NCBI GenBank assembly: GCA_017463615.1
Contig: JAFTOU010000012.1
Location: 1 to 64,000 of the forward strand
Direction of reading: 5' to 3'
DNA: 64,000 bases
Source: Alistipes sp.
GTDB taxonomy: Bacteria > Bacteroidota > Bacteroidia > Bacteroidales > Rikenellaceae
Positions 46,060 to 54,438 of the stretch are shown here, in pieces. Under the pieces are notes generated by a model that saw only the letters and a list, made by a program, of their open reading frames with translations, was not told the origin of the DNA and searched no databases. Numbering within the stretch: position 1 is the stretch's first letter; every line of letters begins with the position of its first letter. The position numbers and the translations under genes are program-made.

Positions 46060-46668
46060 CTACTCCGAGAAGACCTTGCGGCGGGCGGAGAGGGGGAGGT
46101 GCTGGGTTTTTTCGGAGGGGAGGCTGAGGGGTGTGCCGAAGGGCATTTGGGCGACAAGTCGCCAGTGCGGGGCGATGTCCCACTGGGCAGCGACAGCCTC
46201 GTCTATAAGTGGATTATAGTGTTGCAGGGATGCGCCGAAGCCAAGCTCCTCAATGGCTGTCCAGATGGCGAACTGGTGCATAGCCGAGGTATGGGCGGAG
46301 TACTCCTCAAACTTATCGGCATAGGTCGGGAACTGCTTTTTCATACTCTCCACCACCTCCATATCCTCGTAGAAGAGCACCGTTCCGCAGCCCGCAGCGA
46401 AGTAGTTGTCTATCTTTTCGCGGGTGCCGATATACGCCTCGGCGGTGATAATCTCAGACAGAGCCTGCTTGACGATGCCCCACAGGCAGATGTGGTGGAT
46501 GCCAAATAGAACAACAATGCGCGTAGACTGAGAGTTATATGCCGATGGTACGGCAAGCATTATGCGGTCTATAGTATGTACAATCTCCTCCTCAGATACA
46601 GACTTGGCTGCGCTTATGGCATAATAGCTTCGGCGACGCTCTATCGCCTCAATAAATGTTCGTTTCAT
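46060..46668 (-). CDS. nitroreductase-family protein
   Basis: This 202-residue FMN-dependent nitroreductase-like protein starts MKRTFIEAIERRRSYYAIS, the usual RRS-type FMN phosphate motif. It continues with LAVPSAYNSQSTRIVVLFG and FAIWTAIEELGFGASLQHYNP (a dimer and flavin contact region) and WRLVAQMPFGTP. It groups best with the oxidoreductase type related to fatty acid repression mutant protein 2 (Frm2/HBN1-like), which has the same length and AYNSQS segment. The in-frame extension to 46725 lacks these features, so the internal ATG is used. Confidence 0.85.
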   Translation of the reverse strand: MKRTFIEAIERRRSYYAISAAKSVSEEEIVHTIDRIMLAVPSAYNSQSTRIVVLFGIHHICLWGIVKQALSEIITAEAYIGTREKIDNYFAAGCGTVLFYEDMEVVESMKKQFPTYADKFEEYSAHTSAMHQFAIWTAIEELGFGASLQHYNPLIDEAVAAQWDIAPHWRLVAQMPFGTPLSLPSEKTQHLPLSARRKVFSE

Positions 46669-46722
46669 AGCTGCTTTTTTAGTTATCAGTCTGCAAATAG
46701 TACGCCATAACTTATAGATGCG

Positions 46723-46790
46723 CACCCCTAAATACTATCGGCTCTGCCGACACCTTTGAAAAGCTAATAGCCAATGGCTAACAGCTAATG
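46723..46790 (+). repeat. dispersed hairpin-plus-heptad repeat, copy E
   Basis: Hairpin TCGGC-TCT-GCCGA (46738-46750) is followed by C, the 11-base spacer ACCTTTGAAAA and heptads GCTAATA, GCCAATG, GCTAACA and GCTAATG. CACCCCTAAA precedes the hairpin, as in copy A. The stem differs from copies A, B and D but keeps pairing. Confidence 0.78.
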
Positions 46791-46799
46791 GTATTTTGC

Positions 46800-46826
46800 T
46801 TTGTTTCATATTTTTGCCTATATTTG
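46800..46826 (+). promoter_or_regulatory. promoter of the DUF819 gene
   Basis: TTTG (46800-46803) and TATATTTG (46819-46826) are 19 bases apart start to start, 21 bases before the ATG. Confidence 0.6.
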
Positions 46827-46846
46827 CATAACAAACACTAATCCTT

Positions 46847-48016
46847 ATGATTGTAGTTGAATATCTATTGCTTATAGCGATGTTCTGCCTTACGCCCGCC
46901 GTGGTGATATGGCTCTGCGGGCGATTTCCGCTGTTGGATAAGTTAGGCCCGATAATGGTGCTCTATGCCATCGGTATGGTTGTGGGAAATCTGCCATTTA
47001 TGCCCGATACGATGAAGGTACTGCAGGAGATGATTCCCAATGTGGCTATTCCGCTGGCGATACCGATGATGCTCTTTGGTTGCACATTCTCAAAAAATGA
47101 AGGTAGACTGCAGCTAAAACTTATTCTGAGTGGCTTTAGCTCTGTGGCTATTGCGGTGATTATCGGCTACCTGCTCTTTGGGTGCAAGGTTACTTCAGGG
47201 GCTGAGGTGGGCGGTATTATCTCGGGTATGTATACGGGAGGAACGCTCAATGCAGCGGCTCTGCAGGCGATATTCCGTATTGAGAACGAGATTTATGTGC
47301 TTGTGAACTCCTACGATATTATTATCTCGTTCCTATATTTTATCTTTCTCTTCAGCTTCGGCATTAGGATGTTCCGCCGGCTATATGGCGAGAAGACAAC
47401 CAAGCAGTTGTCGCAGAGTGATAGGGTAGAGATTGAGGGGACAATTCAAGACGCAAAGGCAAATCCTTACAGCGGTATGCTCTCAAAGGCGGGTCTTAAG
47501 AGCGTGGGCACGACCGTAGGTATTACGCTCGTTGTGGTAGCCCTCTCGGCAGGTGTTGCGGTTGTGATGCCTCAGGGATGGTTTATGGTCGTGTTTATAC
47601 TGTTGCTGACCACCTTGGGTGTCGCGGCTTCGTTTGTAAAGCGCGTGCGAGAGCTTAAGTATAGCTACGATATGGGTATGTACCTTATCTACATCTTCAG
47701 CCTTGCTATAGCCTCTATGGCAGACTTCTCAAACCTAAATCTCGCCCAGGGGGTAAATCAGATGGCATTTATGACCTTTGCGGTCTTTGTCTCGCTGGCT
47801 ATACACGCCATCTTCTGCCGCCTTATGCGCGTAGATGCCGACTCCATGGTAATCTCCTCGGTGGCATTTATCAACTCGCCACCATTCGTGCCGATGGTAT
47901 CTGTCGCGATGAATAATAAAAAGACCCTTGTCACAGGCCTCGCCGCCGGCGTTGCGGGCTACGCCCTTGGTAACCACTTCGGCTACCTAATGTCCGAACT
48001 ACTACAGAGGTTGTAA
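46847..48016 (+). CDS. DUF819 family inner-membrane protein
   Basis: This 389-residue protein has about ten to eleven hydrophobic segments. The pattern LDKLGPIMVLYAIGMVVGNLPFMPD, VAIPLAIPMMLFGCTF, SGMYTGGTLNAAALQA and the C-terminal AFINSPPFVPMVSVAMNNKK with GLAAGVAGYALGN is that of DUF819 (YjcL-type) proteins, which are presumed transporters with an inverted repeat. The substrate is unknown. It is a monocistronic gene with its own promoter and a strong terminator. Confidence 0.85.
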   Translation: MIVVEYLLLIAMFCLTPAVVIWLCGRFPLLDKLGPIMVLYAIGMVVGNLPFMPDTMKVLQEMIPNVAIPLAIPMMLFGCTFSKNEGRLQLKLILSGFSSVAIAVIIGYLLFGCKVTSGAEVGGIISGMYTGGTLNAAALQAIFRIENEIYVLVNSYDIIISFLYFIFLFSFGIRMFRRLYGEKTTKQLSQSDRVEIEGTIQDAKANPYSGMLSKAGLKSVGTTVGITLVVVALSAGVAVVMPQGWFMVVFILLLTTLGVAASFVKRVRELKYSYDMGMYLIYIFSLAIASMADFSNLNLAQGVNQMAFMTFAVFVSLAIHAIFCRLMRVDADSMVISSVAFINSPPFVPMVSVAMNNKKTLVTGLAAGVAGYALGNHFGYLMSELLQRL

Positions 48017-48021
48017 TAGCT

Positions 48022-48052
48022 AAGCAGTCAGATACACTGACTGCTTTTTTGT
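48022..48052 (+). terminator. terminator of the DUF819 gene
   Basis: AAGCAGTCAG (48022-48031) pairs with CTGACTGCTT (48037-48046), and a T run follows. Confidence 0.88.
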
Positions 48053-48076
48053 TTTTTTATCTCATGGGGAACTCGA

Positions 48077-48122
48077 ATTATGTGCAGCGCACATAATCAG
48101 CGACGAGATAGCGCAGTCGCTG
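48077..48122. other. two tandem stem-loops in intergenic DNA
   Basis: The first is ATTATGTGC-AGC-GCACATAAT (48077-48097), a perfect 9-bp stem. The second is CAGCGAC/GTCGCTG (48098-48104 with 48116-48122), immediately adjacent. No gene is seen between 48053 and 48203. They could be a small RNA, or a protein-binding or replication-related site. Confidence 0.4.
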
Positions 48123-48196
48123 TAAGGCTTGCACACGAGCAGCGCAATCTGCACAACAAGTAGCCGATGTAGTTGGCTGTCCTCAGATGTAAATAC

Positions 48197-48225
48197 AAAA
48201 AAAGAGATAACCTTTCAGTTATCTC
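48197..48225 (-). terminator. terminator of tRNA-Asp
   Basis: On the minus strand GAGATAAC/GTTATCTC (48204-48211 with 48218-48225) is followed by a run of seven T residues. Confidence 0.85.
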
Positions 48226-48231
48226 CTTCAG

Positions 48232-48305
48232 CGGTGCGTAGGGGACTCGAACCCCTGACCCCGTGCGTGACAGGCACGTATTCTAACCAGCTGAACTAAC
48301 GCACC
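48232..48305 (-). tRNA. tRNA-Asp (anticodon GTC)
   Basis: Read on the minus strand, the acceptor stem is GGTGCGT/ACGCACC, the anticodon stem CGTGC/GCACG encloses CTGTCAC with anticodon GTC, and the T loop is TTCGAGT. The discriminator is G. CCA is not encoded, unlike in tRNA-Lys. Confidence 0.95.
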
Positions 48306-48413
48306 AGAACCTGTTGTTCATCAGTAGTGTTCTTCCTTCCTGATTGCGAGTGCAAAGATAGAGCAAAAAATTCTTTCCTCCAAACTTTTTTGCAACTTTT
48401 TTCAAAAAAAATA

Positions 48414-48947
48414 TCACTTTTTGAAGAAAGAAAATTGCACACTTCCGTAACTTCTTGATTGCCAAAATAATGGATGATTCTCAAAATTATACTTATCGGA
48501 GTGCTCAAAGATGAAGATTCCCTCCTCGTTAAGGATATTGCTATCAAGAACCAGTCCTACGACCTGCTCAAGCCCCTCCAAATCGTACGGAGCATCGGAG
48601 AAAACAATGTCAAAACTCTTTGGGCAGCTACGCAGGTAGAGGAAAACATTTGCCTTGACGGCATAGATATTCTCTGCTCCGAGTGAGCGAGCGGTATTGC
48701 GGATAAAGTTGTGGTGCACGGCGTTAATCTCTACAGATGTAACACTTCGTGCTCCGCGCGAGGCGAACTCGTAGCTCACAGAGCCGGTGCCGGCAAAGAG
48801 ATCCAGCACATCGCACTGCTCAAAGTCCACCAGATTGGTGAGGATATTAAACAGATTCTCCTTAGCGAAGTCCGTCGTAGGTCTTGCTCGCAAGTTCTTA
48901 GGTGGGTTGATTGCACGCCCACGATATTTTCCACTGATTATTCGCAT
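48414..48947 (-). CDS. rsmD: 16S rRNA (guanine966-N2)-methyltransferase RsmD
   Basis: This 177-residue Rossmann methyltransferase starts MRIISGKYRGRAINPPKNLRARPTTDFAKENLFNIL, the diagnostic RsmD N-terminus, with SAM motif DVLDLFAGTGSVSYEFASRGA. Motif IV, normally (D/N)PP(Y/F), reads DAPY (FSDAPYD), a substitution of the first proline that could affect activity. It overlaps the DUF3822 gene by 10 bases, the usual order in Bacteroidota. Confidence 0.92.
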   Translation of the reverse strand: MRIISGKYRGRAINPPKNLRARPTTDFAKENLFNILTNLVDFEQCDVLDLFAGTGSVSYEFASRGARSVTSVEINAVHHNFIRNTARSLGAENIYAVKANVFLYLRSCPKSFDIVFSDAPYDLEGLEQVVGLVLDSNILNEEGIFIFEHSDKYNFENHPLFWQSRSYGSVQFSFFKK

Positions 48948-49543
48948 ACAACCTTATAGTACTTTTTCAGCGCCTTTGCGTACTGCTTAGGTGCTATAAT
49001 ATATATAGGTATACCCGCGTCTGTTGATGTAGCGGCGAGGATATGTGCAACATAGAAGAGCAGCTCGTCTGTAGACTCTATCTCCAAAGCCTCGGCCGTC
49101 TGCAGTCCGTCGTTATAGAGGCGGAGGTAGCAGATATTCTCGGCAAGCTCTACTGCAAGGCACTTCTCGTCGCTATGAGAGTCTGCAAGCAGTGGGGTAG
49201 TGAGCACAAGGCGTGCACCAAGCTGCTCAGCAAGGCTCTGATAGGCGTTGCGATTGATGGCGATAGCTGCGACCATCTGGTTATGCGGTGCGCTATAGAT
49301 GGCAACCTCCTCTGCCGAAGGGTTCTGACCAGTGATGGCAAGAGCCTGCTCGGCTGTAACAGTAGCGGCAAGCGCCTGAGGAAGTAGGGTAGCGCGAGCG
49401 GTATCTACCATAACGACAACATTCCCGCTGCCCTCGGCAGTTGAGCCGAGAGTAGATGCAGAAAAAAAGCGTCCACCCGAAGCGAGACGGATGGACACTT
49501 TAATTGTGGAGTTTTTAGAGCTCCTCCCAGTTACCTGCCTCAT
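48938..49543 (-). CDS. DUF3822 family protein
   Basis: This protein of about 201 residues sits immediately upstream of rsmD, where DUF3822 proteins are found in Bacteroidota. The segment STIKVSIRLASGGRFFSAS resembles the family's N-terminal SIRLS..G.SF motif; later parts (CYLRLYNDGLQTAEALEIESTDELLFYVAHIL) fit an ASKHA-like beta/alpha pattern. Its function is unknown. I chose the ATG at 49543, which overlaps the end of the upstream gene by 29 bases; a downstream non-ATG start is possible. Confidence 0.7.
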   Translation of the reverse strand: MRQVTGRSSKNSTIKVSIRLASGGRFFSASTLGSTAEGSGNVVVMVDTARATLLPQALAATVTAEQALAITGQNPSAEEVAIYSAPHNQMVAAIAINRNAYQSLAEQLGARLVLTTPLLADSHSDEKCLAVELAENICYLRLYNDGLQTAEALEIESTDELLFYVAHILAATSTDAGIPIYIIAPKQYAKALKKYYKVVCE

Positions 49544-50159
49544 TGTTACCTCTCTCCATTGAGCCGAACTTGATGCCCGGATACTTATTGAGAACATTCA
49601 GACAGTTGTCTACCAGGTTGATAACCTCCTGACGATAAACAACGGTATCAAGGAAGTTGATGTAAGGTGCGCGGCACTCTACAGTAGGGATGACAATCTT
49701 AGACTCGGTAGTGAGGATTGTAGCCTCCAGATAGAACTCCTTATTGTCTGAATAAGGGATGTAGCGGAGATTGCGAATATCCTCATCTGAAAGGTGCTTG
49801 AACAGAGAGTCCTTAACTGAATAGGTGAACTTCTCTACATTCTTAAACTTGCGACCATACTTCTTACGAGCCTGAGCCATAGCTACAGAGTCGTCCTCGT
49901 CGATAAGTCGGCGCTCACCCTCCATAGTCTCGTTGAGTACGAAGTTGATAAGAGAGTCAAAGTCTGCAGTAAAGTGCTGGTACTTACTCTTGAACTGACG
50001 CTCTGCGGTACGAATGTCCTTGATACGAGTGATAACCGCCTTCTCGCGAGTCTTCTGCTCCTCAGCAAACTTGATAGGTGTTGAGATAAGTACATAGACA
50101 TAGAAGCCCAGACCTGCAGCTGCCAAAGCAAGCACTAATTGAAGTAATTTCTTTCCCAT
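49515..50159 (-). CDS. membrane-anchored protein of unknown function
   Basis: This 214-residue protein has one N-terminal TM helix (LLQLVLALAAAGLGFYVYVLIS) and a charged, partly coiled region (EEQKTREKAVITRIKDIRTAERQFKSKYQHFTADFDSLINFV). That resembles pilin-like or type II secretion pseudopilin helices. A beta-rich tail ends SMERGNNEAGNWEEL. The family is conserved in Bacteroidota, to my recollection, without a known role. The ATG at 50159 starts the TM helix. It is the first gene of a three-gene run with DUF3822 and rsmD. Confidence 0.72.
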   Translation of the reverse strand: MGKKLLQLVLALAAAGLGFYVYVLISTPIKFAEEQKTREKAVITRIKDIRTAERQFKSKYQHFTADFDSLINFVLNETMEGERRLIDEDDSVAMAQARKKYGRKFKNVEKFTYSVKDSLFKHLSDEDIRNLRYIPYSDNKEFYLEATILTTESKIVIPTVECRAPYINFLDTVVYRQEVINLVDNCLNVLNKYPGIKFGSMERGNNEAGNWEEL

Positions 50160-50251
50160 TTTTAGAAATAATTTTAATTTATAATTTTTTTTATTTAGTT
50201 GCAGAGCTACGAAAAAAATGCTAAGTTTGTAGCCAAATAAAACAACTGAAA

Positions 50252-51670
50252 ATGCAAAGCACCACAATTGCGACCCAAATTTACGCAAAATTATTGTTTC
50301 AACCAACTGAAAACCAAAAAAAAATCATCAATTCTTTGTCAGAATATCTCGCGGATGATGATTTTTCAAGATTTTTTGTGCTAAATGGTTACGCCGGAAC
50401 GGGTAAAACAACCCTTATTGCCGCCGTGGTTTCGGGTCTTAAGTCGTTGGGTATCAAGACCATACTGCTCGCACCAACGGGTCGTGCCGCAAAAGTACTG
50501 TCGCAATACACCTCTCAGAAGGCTTTTACTATCCACAAACGCATCTATCGCGAGCAGACAAACGCAAAATATGAGTCAAAATTTTCGCTCAACCTAAATC
50601 GCGAGTCGGAAGCGGTGTTCATCGTAGATGAAGCATCTATGCTCTCAACGGGTAGCAGTTCGGACAAGACCCTCTTTGGAAGTGGTTCGCTGCTTGAAGA
50701 TTTGATACAGTATGTTCGCAGTGGCAAGTACTGCAGGTTGATACTTGTTGGCGACTCGGCGCAGCTGCCGCCAGTGGGGGATGACTTCAGTCCTGCGCTA
50801 TCTCCTGCGGAGCTGTTGCCATACGGCGATGTGGAGTATCAGACGATGGACGAGGTGGTGCGTCAGGAGCAGACATCGGGCATACTTTTCAACGCTACGC
50901 TGGTAAGGTGTATGCTTGAGAATGGGATATACGAGATACCGCACTTGGAGATGGACTATCCTGATATTGAGCGAGTTAGTGGTGGCGAGTTGCTTGAGAA
51001 ATTGCAGGAGTGCTACGACCGCTATGGACGCGATGAGACGATAGTTATCACCCGCTCAAACAAGCGTGCAAATCGCTACAACGAGGGTATTCGTCGCCAT
51101 ACACTCTATGCCGAGGAGGAGATAGAGAGTGGCGATATGCTGATGGTTGTGAAGAATAACTACCACTACACCGAGCGTATAGAGGACTGCCCGATGAGTT
51201 TTATTGCCAACGGCGATATCGCCCGTCTGAAGAGGATTCGCCGCTTTGAGCAGTTCTACGGCTTCAGGTTTGCAACGGCGGTGCTGGAGTTTGCTGACTA
51301 CGACAATACGGAGATAGAGTGCAAGATACTGCTTGACACCCTCGCCTCGGAGTCCCCATCGCTGACATACGAGCAGCAGCAACAGCTCTTCTACGAGGTG
51401 GAGAAGGACTACGAGGATATAAAGAGTAAAATCAAGCGTTTCAAAGAGATACGCGAGAATCCATACTACAATGCGCTGCAGATAAAGTTTTCATACGCAG
51501 TCACTTGTCATAAGGCACAGGGTGGTCAGTGGAGCGCGGTATTTATTGATAGATTCCTCTTTGGCGACGAGCCGATGAGCAAGGATATGCTCCGATGGTT
51601 CTATACAGCCCTCACGCGAGCTACAGAGCGAGTATTTTTAGTCAATTTTGACGATAGTTTCTTTGAATAA
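50252..51670 (+). CDS. RecD-like ATP-dependent DNA helicase (SF1)
   Basis: This 472-residue cytoplasmic helicase has Walker A NGYAGTGKTT (about 46-54), motif Ia LLAPTGRAAKVLSQYT, motif II VIVDEASML, motif III LVGDSAQLPPVGDDFSPAL, and a C-terminal UvrD_C_2 region with SYAVTCHKAQGGQWSAVFID (motif V/VI) and YTALTRATERVFL. This is the short RecD2/Dda-like form common in Bacteroidota, without RecB/C partners. It unwinds DNA 5' to 3' in repair or recombination. It lies just upstream of mutS, which is consistent with a repair role. Confidence 0.88.
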   Translation: MQSTTIATQIYAKLLFQPTENQKKIINSLSEYLADDDFSRFFVLNGYAGTGKTTLIAAVVSGLKSLGIKTILLAPTGRAAKVLSQYTSQKAFTIHKRIYREQTNAKYESKFSLNLNRESEAVFIVDEASMLSTGSSSDKTLFGSGSLLEDLIQYVRSGKYCRLILVGDSAQLPPVGDDFSPALSPAELLPYGDVEYQTMDEVVRQEQTSGILFNATLVRCMLENGIYEIPHLEMDYPDIERVSGGELLEKLQECYDRYGRDETIVITRSNKRANRYNEGIRRHTLYAEEEIESGDMLMVVKNNYHYTERIEDCPMSFIANGDIARLKRIRRFEQFYGFRFATAVLEFADYDNTEIECKILLDTLASESPSLTYEQQQQLFYEVEKDYEDIKSKIKRFKEIRENPYYNALQIKFSYAVTCHKAQGGQWSAVFIDRFLFGDEPMSKDMLRWFYTALTRATERVFLVNFDDSFFE

Positions 51671-51692
51671 TCGCCTAAAATAGCTATCTTTG
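51662..51692 (+). promoter_or_regulatory. promoter of mutS
   Basis: TTTG (51662-51665) and TATCTTTG (51685-51692) lie with the box 6 bases before the ATG, which implies a nearly leaderless mRNA. The promoter overlaps the end of the helicase gene. Confidence 0.5.
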
Positions 51693-51698
51693 CCAATT

Positions 51699-54365
51699 AT
51701 GGCAGTAGAGAAAAAATATGTTGAGACACCCTTGATGAAGCAGTACTACCAAATCAAGGCTGTACACCCCGATGCGATACTTCTTTTCCGCGTCGGAGAC
51801 TTCTATGAGACCTTTGGCGACGATGCTATAGCGGCATCGGCAATCCTCGGCATCACACTTACAAAGCGTGCTAATGGCGCAGCGTCGGCAGTAGAGCTTG
51901 CAGGCTTTCCATACCATGCTGTGGAGACCTATCTGCCAAAGTTGGTGCGTGCAGGTAAGCGTGTGGCTATCTGCGAGCAGCTTGAGGACCCAAAGACTGT
52001 CAAGGGACTTGTTAAGCGCGGTGTGATAGAGTTGGTCACCCCGGGTGTTACGCTGAGTGATAACTTGGTGGAGAATAAGGAGAATATATACCTCGCCTCT
52101 GTCTGCTTCGGCAAGGAGAAGACGGGTGTAGCATTTCTGGATATCACTACGGGTGAATTTTTCGTTGCCGAGGGCGATGATAGGTATGTAGATAAGCTGA
52201 TATCAAGCCTTGCGCCGAAGGAGATTGTCTACCAGCGTGGCTGTGAGGAGCGTTTCCGCACTGCCTTTGGAACAAAGCACTACACATATCGTCTGGAGCA
52301 GTGGGTATTCTCCTATCAGGTCAATGTAGACAAGCTCTGTACCCAGTTTGGCACTCAATCTCTGCGTGGCTTTGGCGTGGAGGGGATGAACGAGGGTATT
52401 ACCGCTGCGGGAGCGATTCTCTACTACCTTGAGTTTACCGAGCATAAGCAGATTGCCCATATCAGCTCTATCTCTCGTCTTGACCAGAACGACTATGTTT
52501 GGATTGATAAGTTTACCATTCGCAACCTTGAGCTCTTTAGCTCTAATGGTGGCGACAAGAGTTCGTTTGCAAAGGTTATAGACCGCACGCAGACCCCTAT
52601 GGGTGGACGACTGTTGCGACGATGGATAGCGATGCCGATACTTGATATTGAACGCATTACGCGCCGTCAGGATGTAGTGGCGTCCTTTGTGGAGAATAGC
52701 CAGCTGGCATACGCCGTAAGGGAGCAGGTGAGTAGCATTGGCGACCTTGAGCGTATCGCTTCGCGTGTGGCGTCTATGCGTGTCACTCCGCGAGAGTTGG
52801 TGCAGCTGAAGAACTCGCTGGCGGCCATTGAGCTTCTCAAGGCAGCGCTGGAGTCTACAGACTCGCCAGTGCTGCACTCCATAGCCGAGAAGATTGATAC
52901 TCTGGAGGCTGTGCGTCAGCGTTTAGAGCACGATATATATCCAGATCCTGCGGTAAATCAGATTCAGAAGGGCGGTATTATTGCCGATGGCGTAAATGCG
53001 GAGCTGGACGATTTGCGTCGCGTGGCTCTGCATGGCAAGGATGTGCTGCAGACCATTCAGCAGCGCGAGAGTGAGGCTACGGGTATTCCGTCGCTCAAGA
53101 TTAGCTACAACAATGTCTTTGGCTACTATATAGAGGTGCGCAATACCTATAAAGATAGGGTGCCAGAGAACTGGATTCGCAAGCAGACACTGACCGCTGC
53201 CGAGCGATATATTACAGAGGAGCTTAAGGAGTACGAGACCAAGATTTTAGGCGCCGAGGAGCGTATGCTTGTGCTGGAGCAGCAGATTTACAACGAGTTG
53301 CTTGCCTATATCTGTCTACACCTCAAGCAGTTGCAGGCGGATGCTAAGGCTGTGGCGACGATAGACTGTCTGCTCAGCTTTGCAACCCTTGCCGTAGAGC
53401 GAGGCTACTGTCGTCCGACGCTTGACGATGGCGTAAAGATTGAGCTCAAGGCGGCACGCCACCCTGTGATTGAGACCCTGATGGGGGTAGGGGAGCAGTA
53501 TATCCCGAATGACCTTGTGTTAGATTCCGACAACGAGCAGATAATCATTATCACAGGTCCGAATATGTCGGGTAAGTCGGCACTGCTCCGCCAGACGGCT
53601 CTCATTGTGCTTATGGCGCAGATGGGTTCGTTTGTGCCAGCTGCAAAGGCTCATATCGGCATTGTAGATAAGATATTTACCCGCGTGGGTGCGAGTGATA
53701 ATATTTCGCAGGGTGAGTCTACATTTATGGTTGAGATGTTGGAGAGCGCAAGCATCCTGAACAATATCTCTAAGCGAAGCCTTGTGCTGCTTGACGAGAT
53801 TGGTCGCGGAACAAGTACCTACGACGGTATCTCTATAGCTTGGTCTATGGTTGAGTATCTACACAACCATCGCAACCTGCAGCCACGAACACTCTTTGCT
53901 ACGCACTATCATGAGCTCAACGAGCTGGAGCAGATGTGTCAGCGTGTGAAGAACTACCATGTATCGGTGCGCGAGGTGGATAATACAATCGTCTTCCTGC
54001 GTAAGTTGGAGAAGGGTGGTACGGAGCACTCGTTTGGTATTCATGTGGCGCGTATGGCAGGTATGCCGACATCTATCGTAGAGCGCGCAACGACCATACT
54101 AAAGAGTCTTGAGCAGGTCTATGGCGACAATGAGATTGTCCCTTCAGTATCTCCATCGGCACGCAAGCGCTCGCGCAAGCCTTCGCCATCTGTGGCAGGT
54201 GCAGTGCAACCAGCTGCCGATGCAATACAGCTCTCAATGTTCAAGATTGATGACCCTGTGCTCATAAAGATACGCGACCAGATTAAAGACTTGGATATCA
54301 ACAGCTTAACGCCGTTACAAGCACTTAATCTGCTATCCGAAATCAAGAAGTTGGCAGAGGAGTAG
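51699..54365 (+). CDS. mutS: DNA mismatch repair protein MutS
   Basis: This 888-residue protein recognises mismatches with the Phe-x-Glu motif in LLFRVGDFYETFGDDA and uses a C-terminal ABC-type ATPase: Walker A TGPNMSGKSALLRQ (about 618), DNISQGESTFMVEM, Walker B LVLLDEIGRGTSTYDG (about 699) and ATHYHELNEL. The length and domains I-V are complete, and the C-terminal SMFKIDDPVL tail is typical. I start it at the ATG at 51699 rather than the upstream TTG. It is monocistronic and faces udk across a long hairpin. Confidence 0.97.
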   Translation: MAVEKKYVETPLMKQYYQIKAVHPDAILLFRVGDFYETFGDDAIAASAILGITLTKRANGAASAVELAGFPYHAVETYLPKLVRAGKRVAICEQLEDPKTVKGLVKRGVIELVTPGVTLSDNLVENKENIYLASVCFGKEKTGVAFLDITTGEFFVAEGDDRYVDKLISSLAPKEIVYQRGCEERFRTAFGTKHYTYRLEQWVFSYQVNVDKLCTQFGTQSLRGFGVEGMNEGITAAGAILYYLEFTEHKQIAHISSISRLDQNDYVWIDKFTIRNLELFSSNGGDKSSFAKVIDRTQTPMGGRLLRRWIAMPILDIERITRRQDVVASFVENSQLAYAVREQVSSIGDLERIASRVASMRVTPRELVQLKNSLAAIELLKAALESTDSPVLHSIAEKIDTLEAVRQRLEHDIYPDPAVNQIQKGGIIADGVNAELDDLRRVALHGKDVLQTIQQRESEATGIPSLKISYNNVFGYYIEVRNTYKDRVPENWIRKQTLTAAERYITEELKEYETKILGAEERMLVLEQQIYNELLAYICLHLKQLQADAKAVATIDCLLSFATLAVERGYCRPTLDDGVKIELKAARHPVIETLMGVGEQYIPNDLVLDSDNEQIIIITGPNMSGKSALLRQTALIVLMAQMGSFVPAAKAHIGIVDKIFTRVGASDNISQGESTFMVEMLESASILNNISKRSLVLLDEIGRGTSTYDGISIAWSMVEYLHNHRNLQPRTLFATHYHELNELEQMCQRVKNYHVSVREVDNTIVFLRKLEKGGTEHSFGIHVARMAGMPTSIVERATTILKSLEQVYGDNEIVPSVSPSARKRSRKPSPSVAGAVQPAADAIQLSMFKIDDPVLIKIRDQIKDLDINSLTPLQALNLLSEIKKLAEE

Positions 54366-54367
54366 CG

Positions 54368-54432
54368 ATAAAAAAGTGAATTGACCCCAAAAGTTTTTTG
54401 TCCAAACTTTTGGGGTCAATTCACTTGCGACC
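54368..54432. terminator. long perfect hairpin between convergent mutS and udk
   Basis: A 23-bp perfect inverted repeat (54374-54396 with 54404-54426) with a 7-base loop. On the minus strand it is followed by a T run, so it terminates udk; on the plus strand it closes mutS, with T residues further downstream. The stem is far longer than other terminators here. Confidence 0.8.
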
Positions 54433-54438
54433 TCTTTT

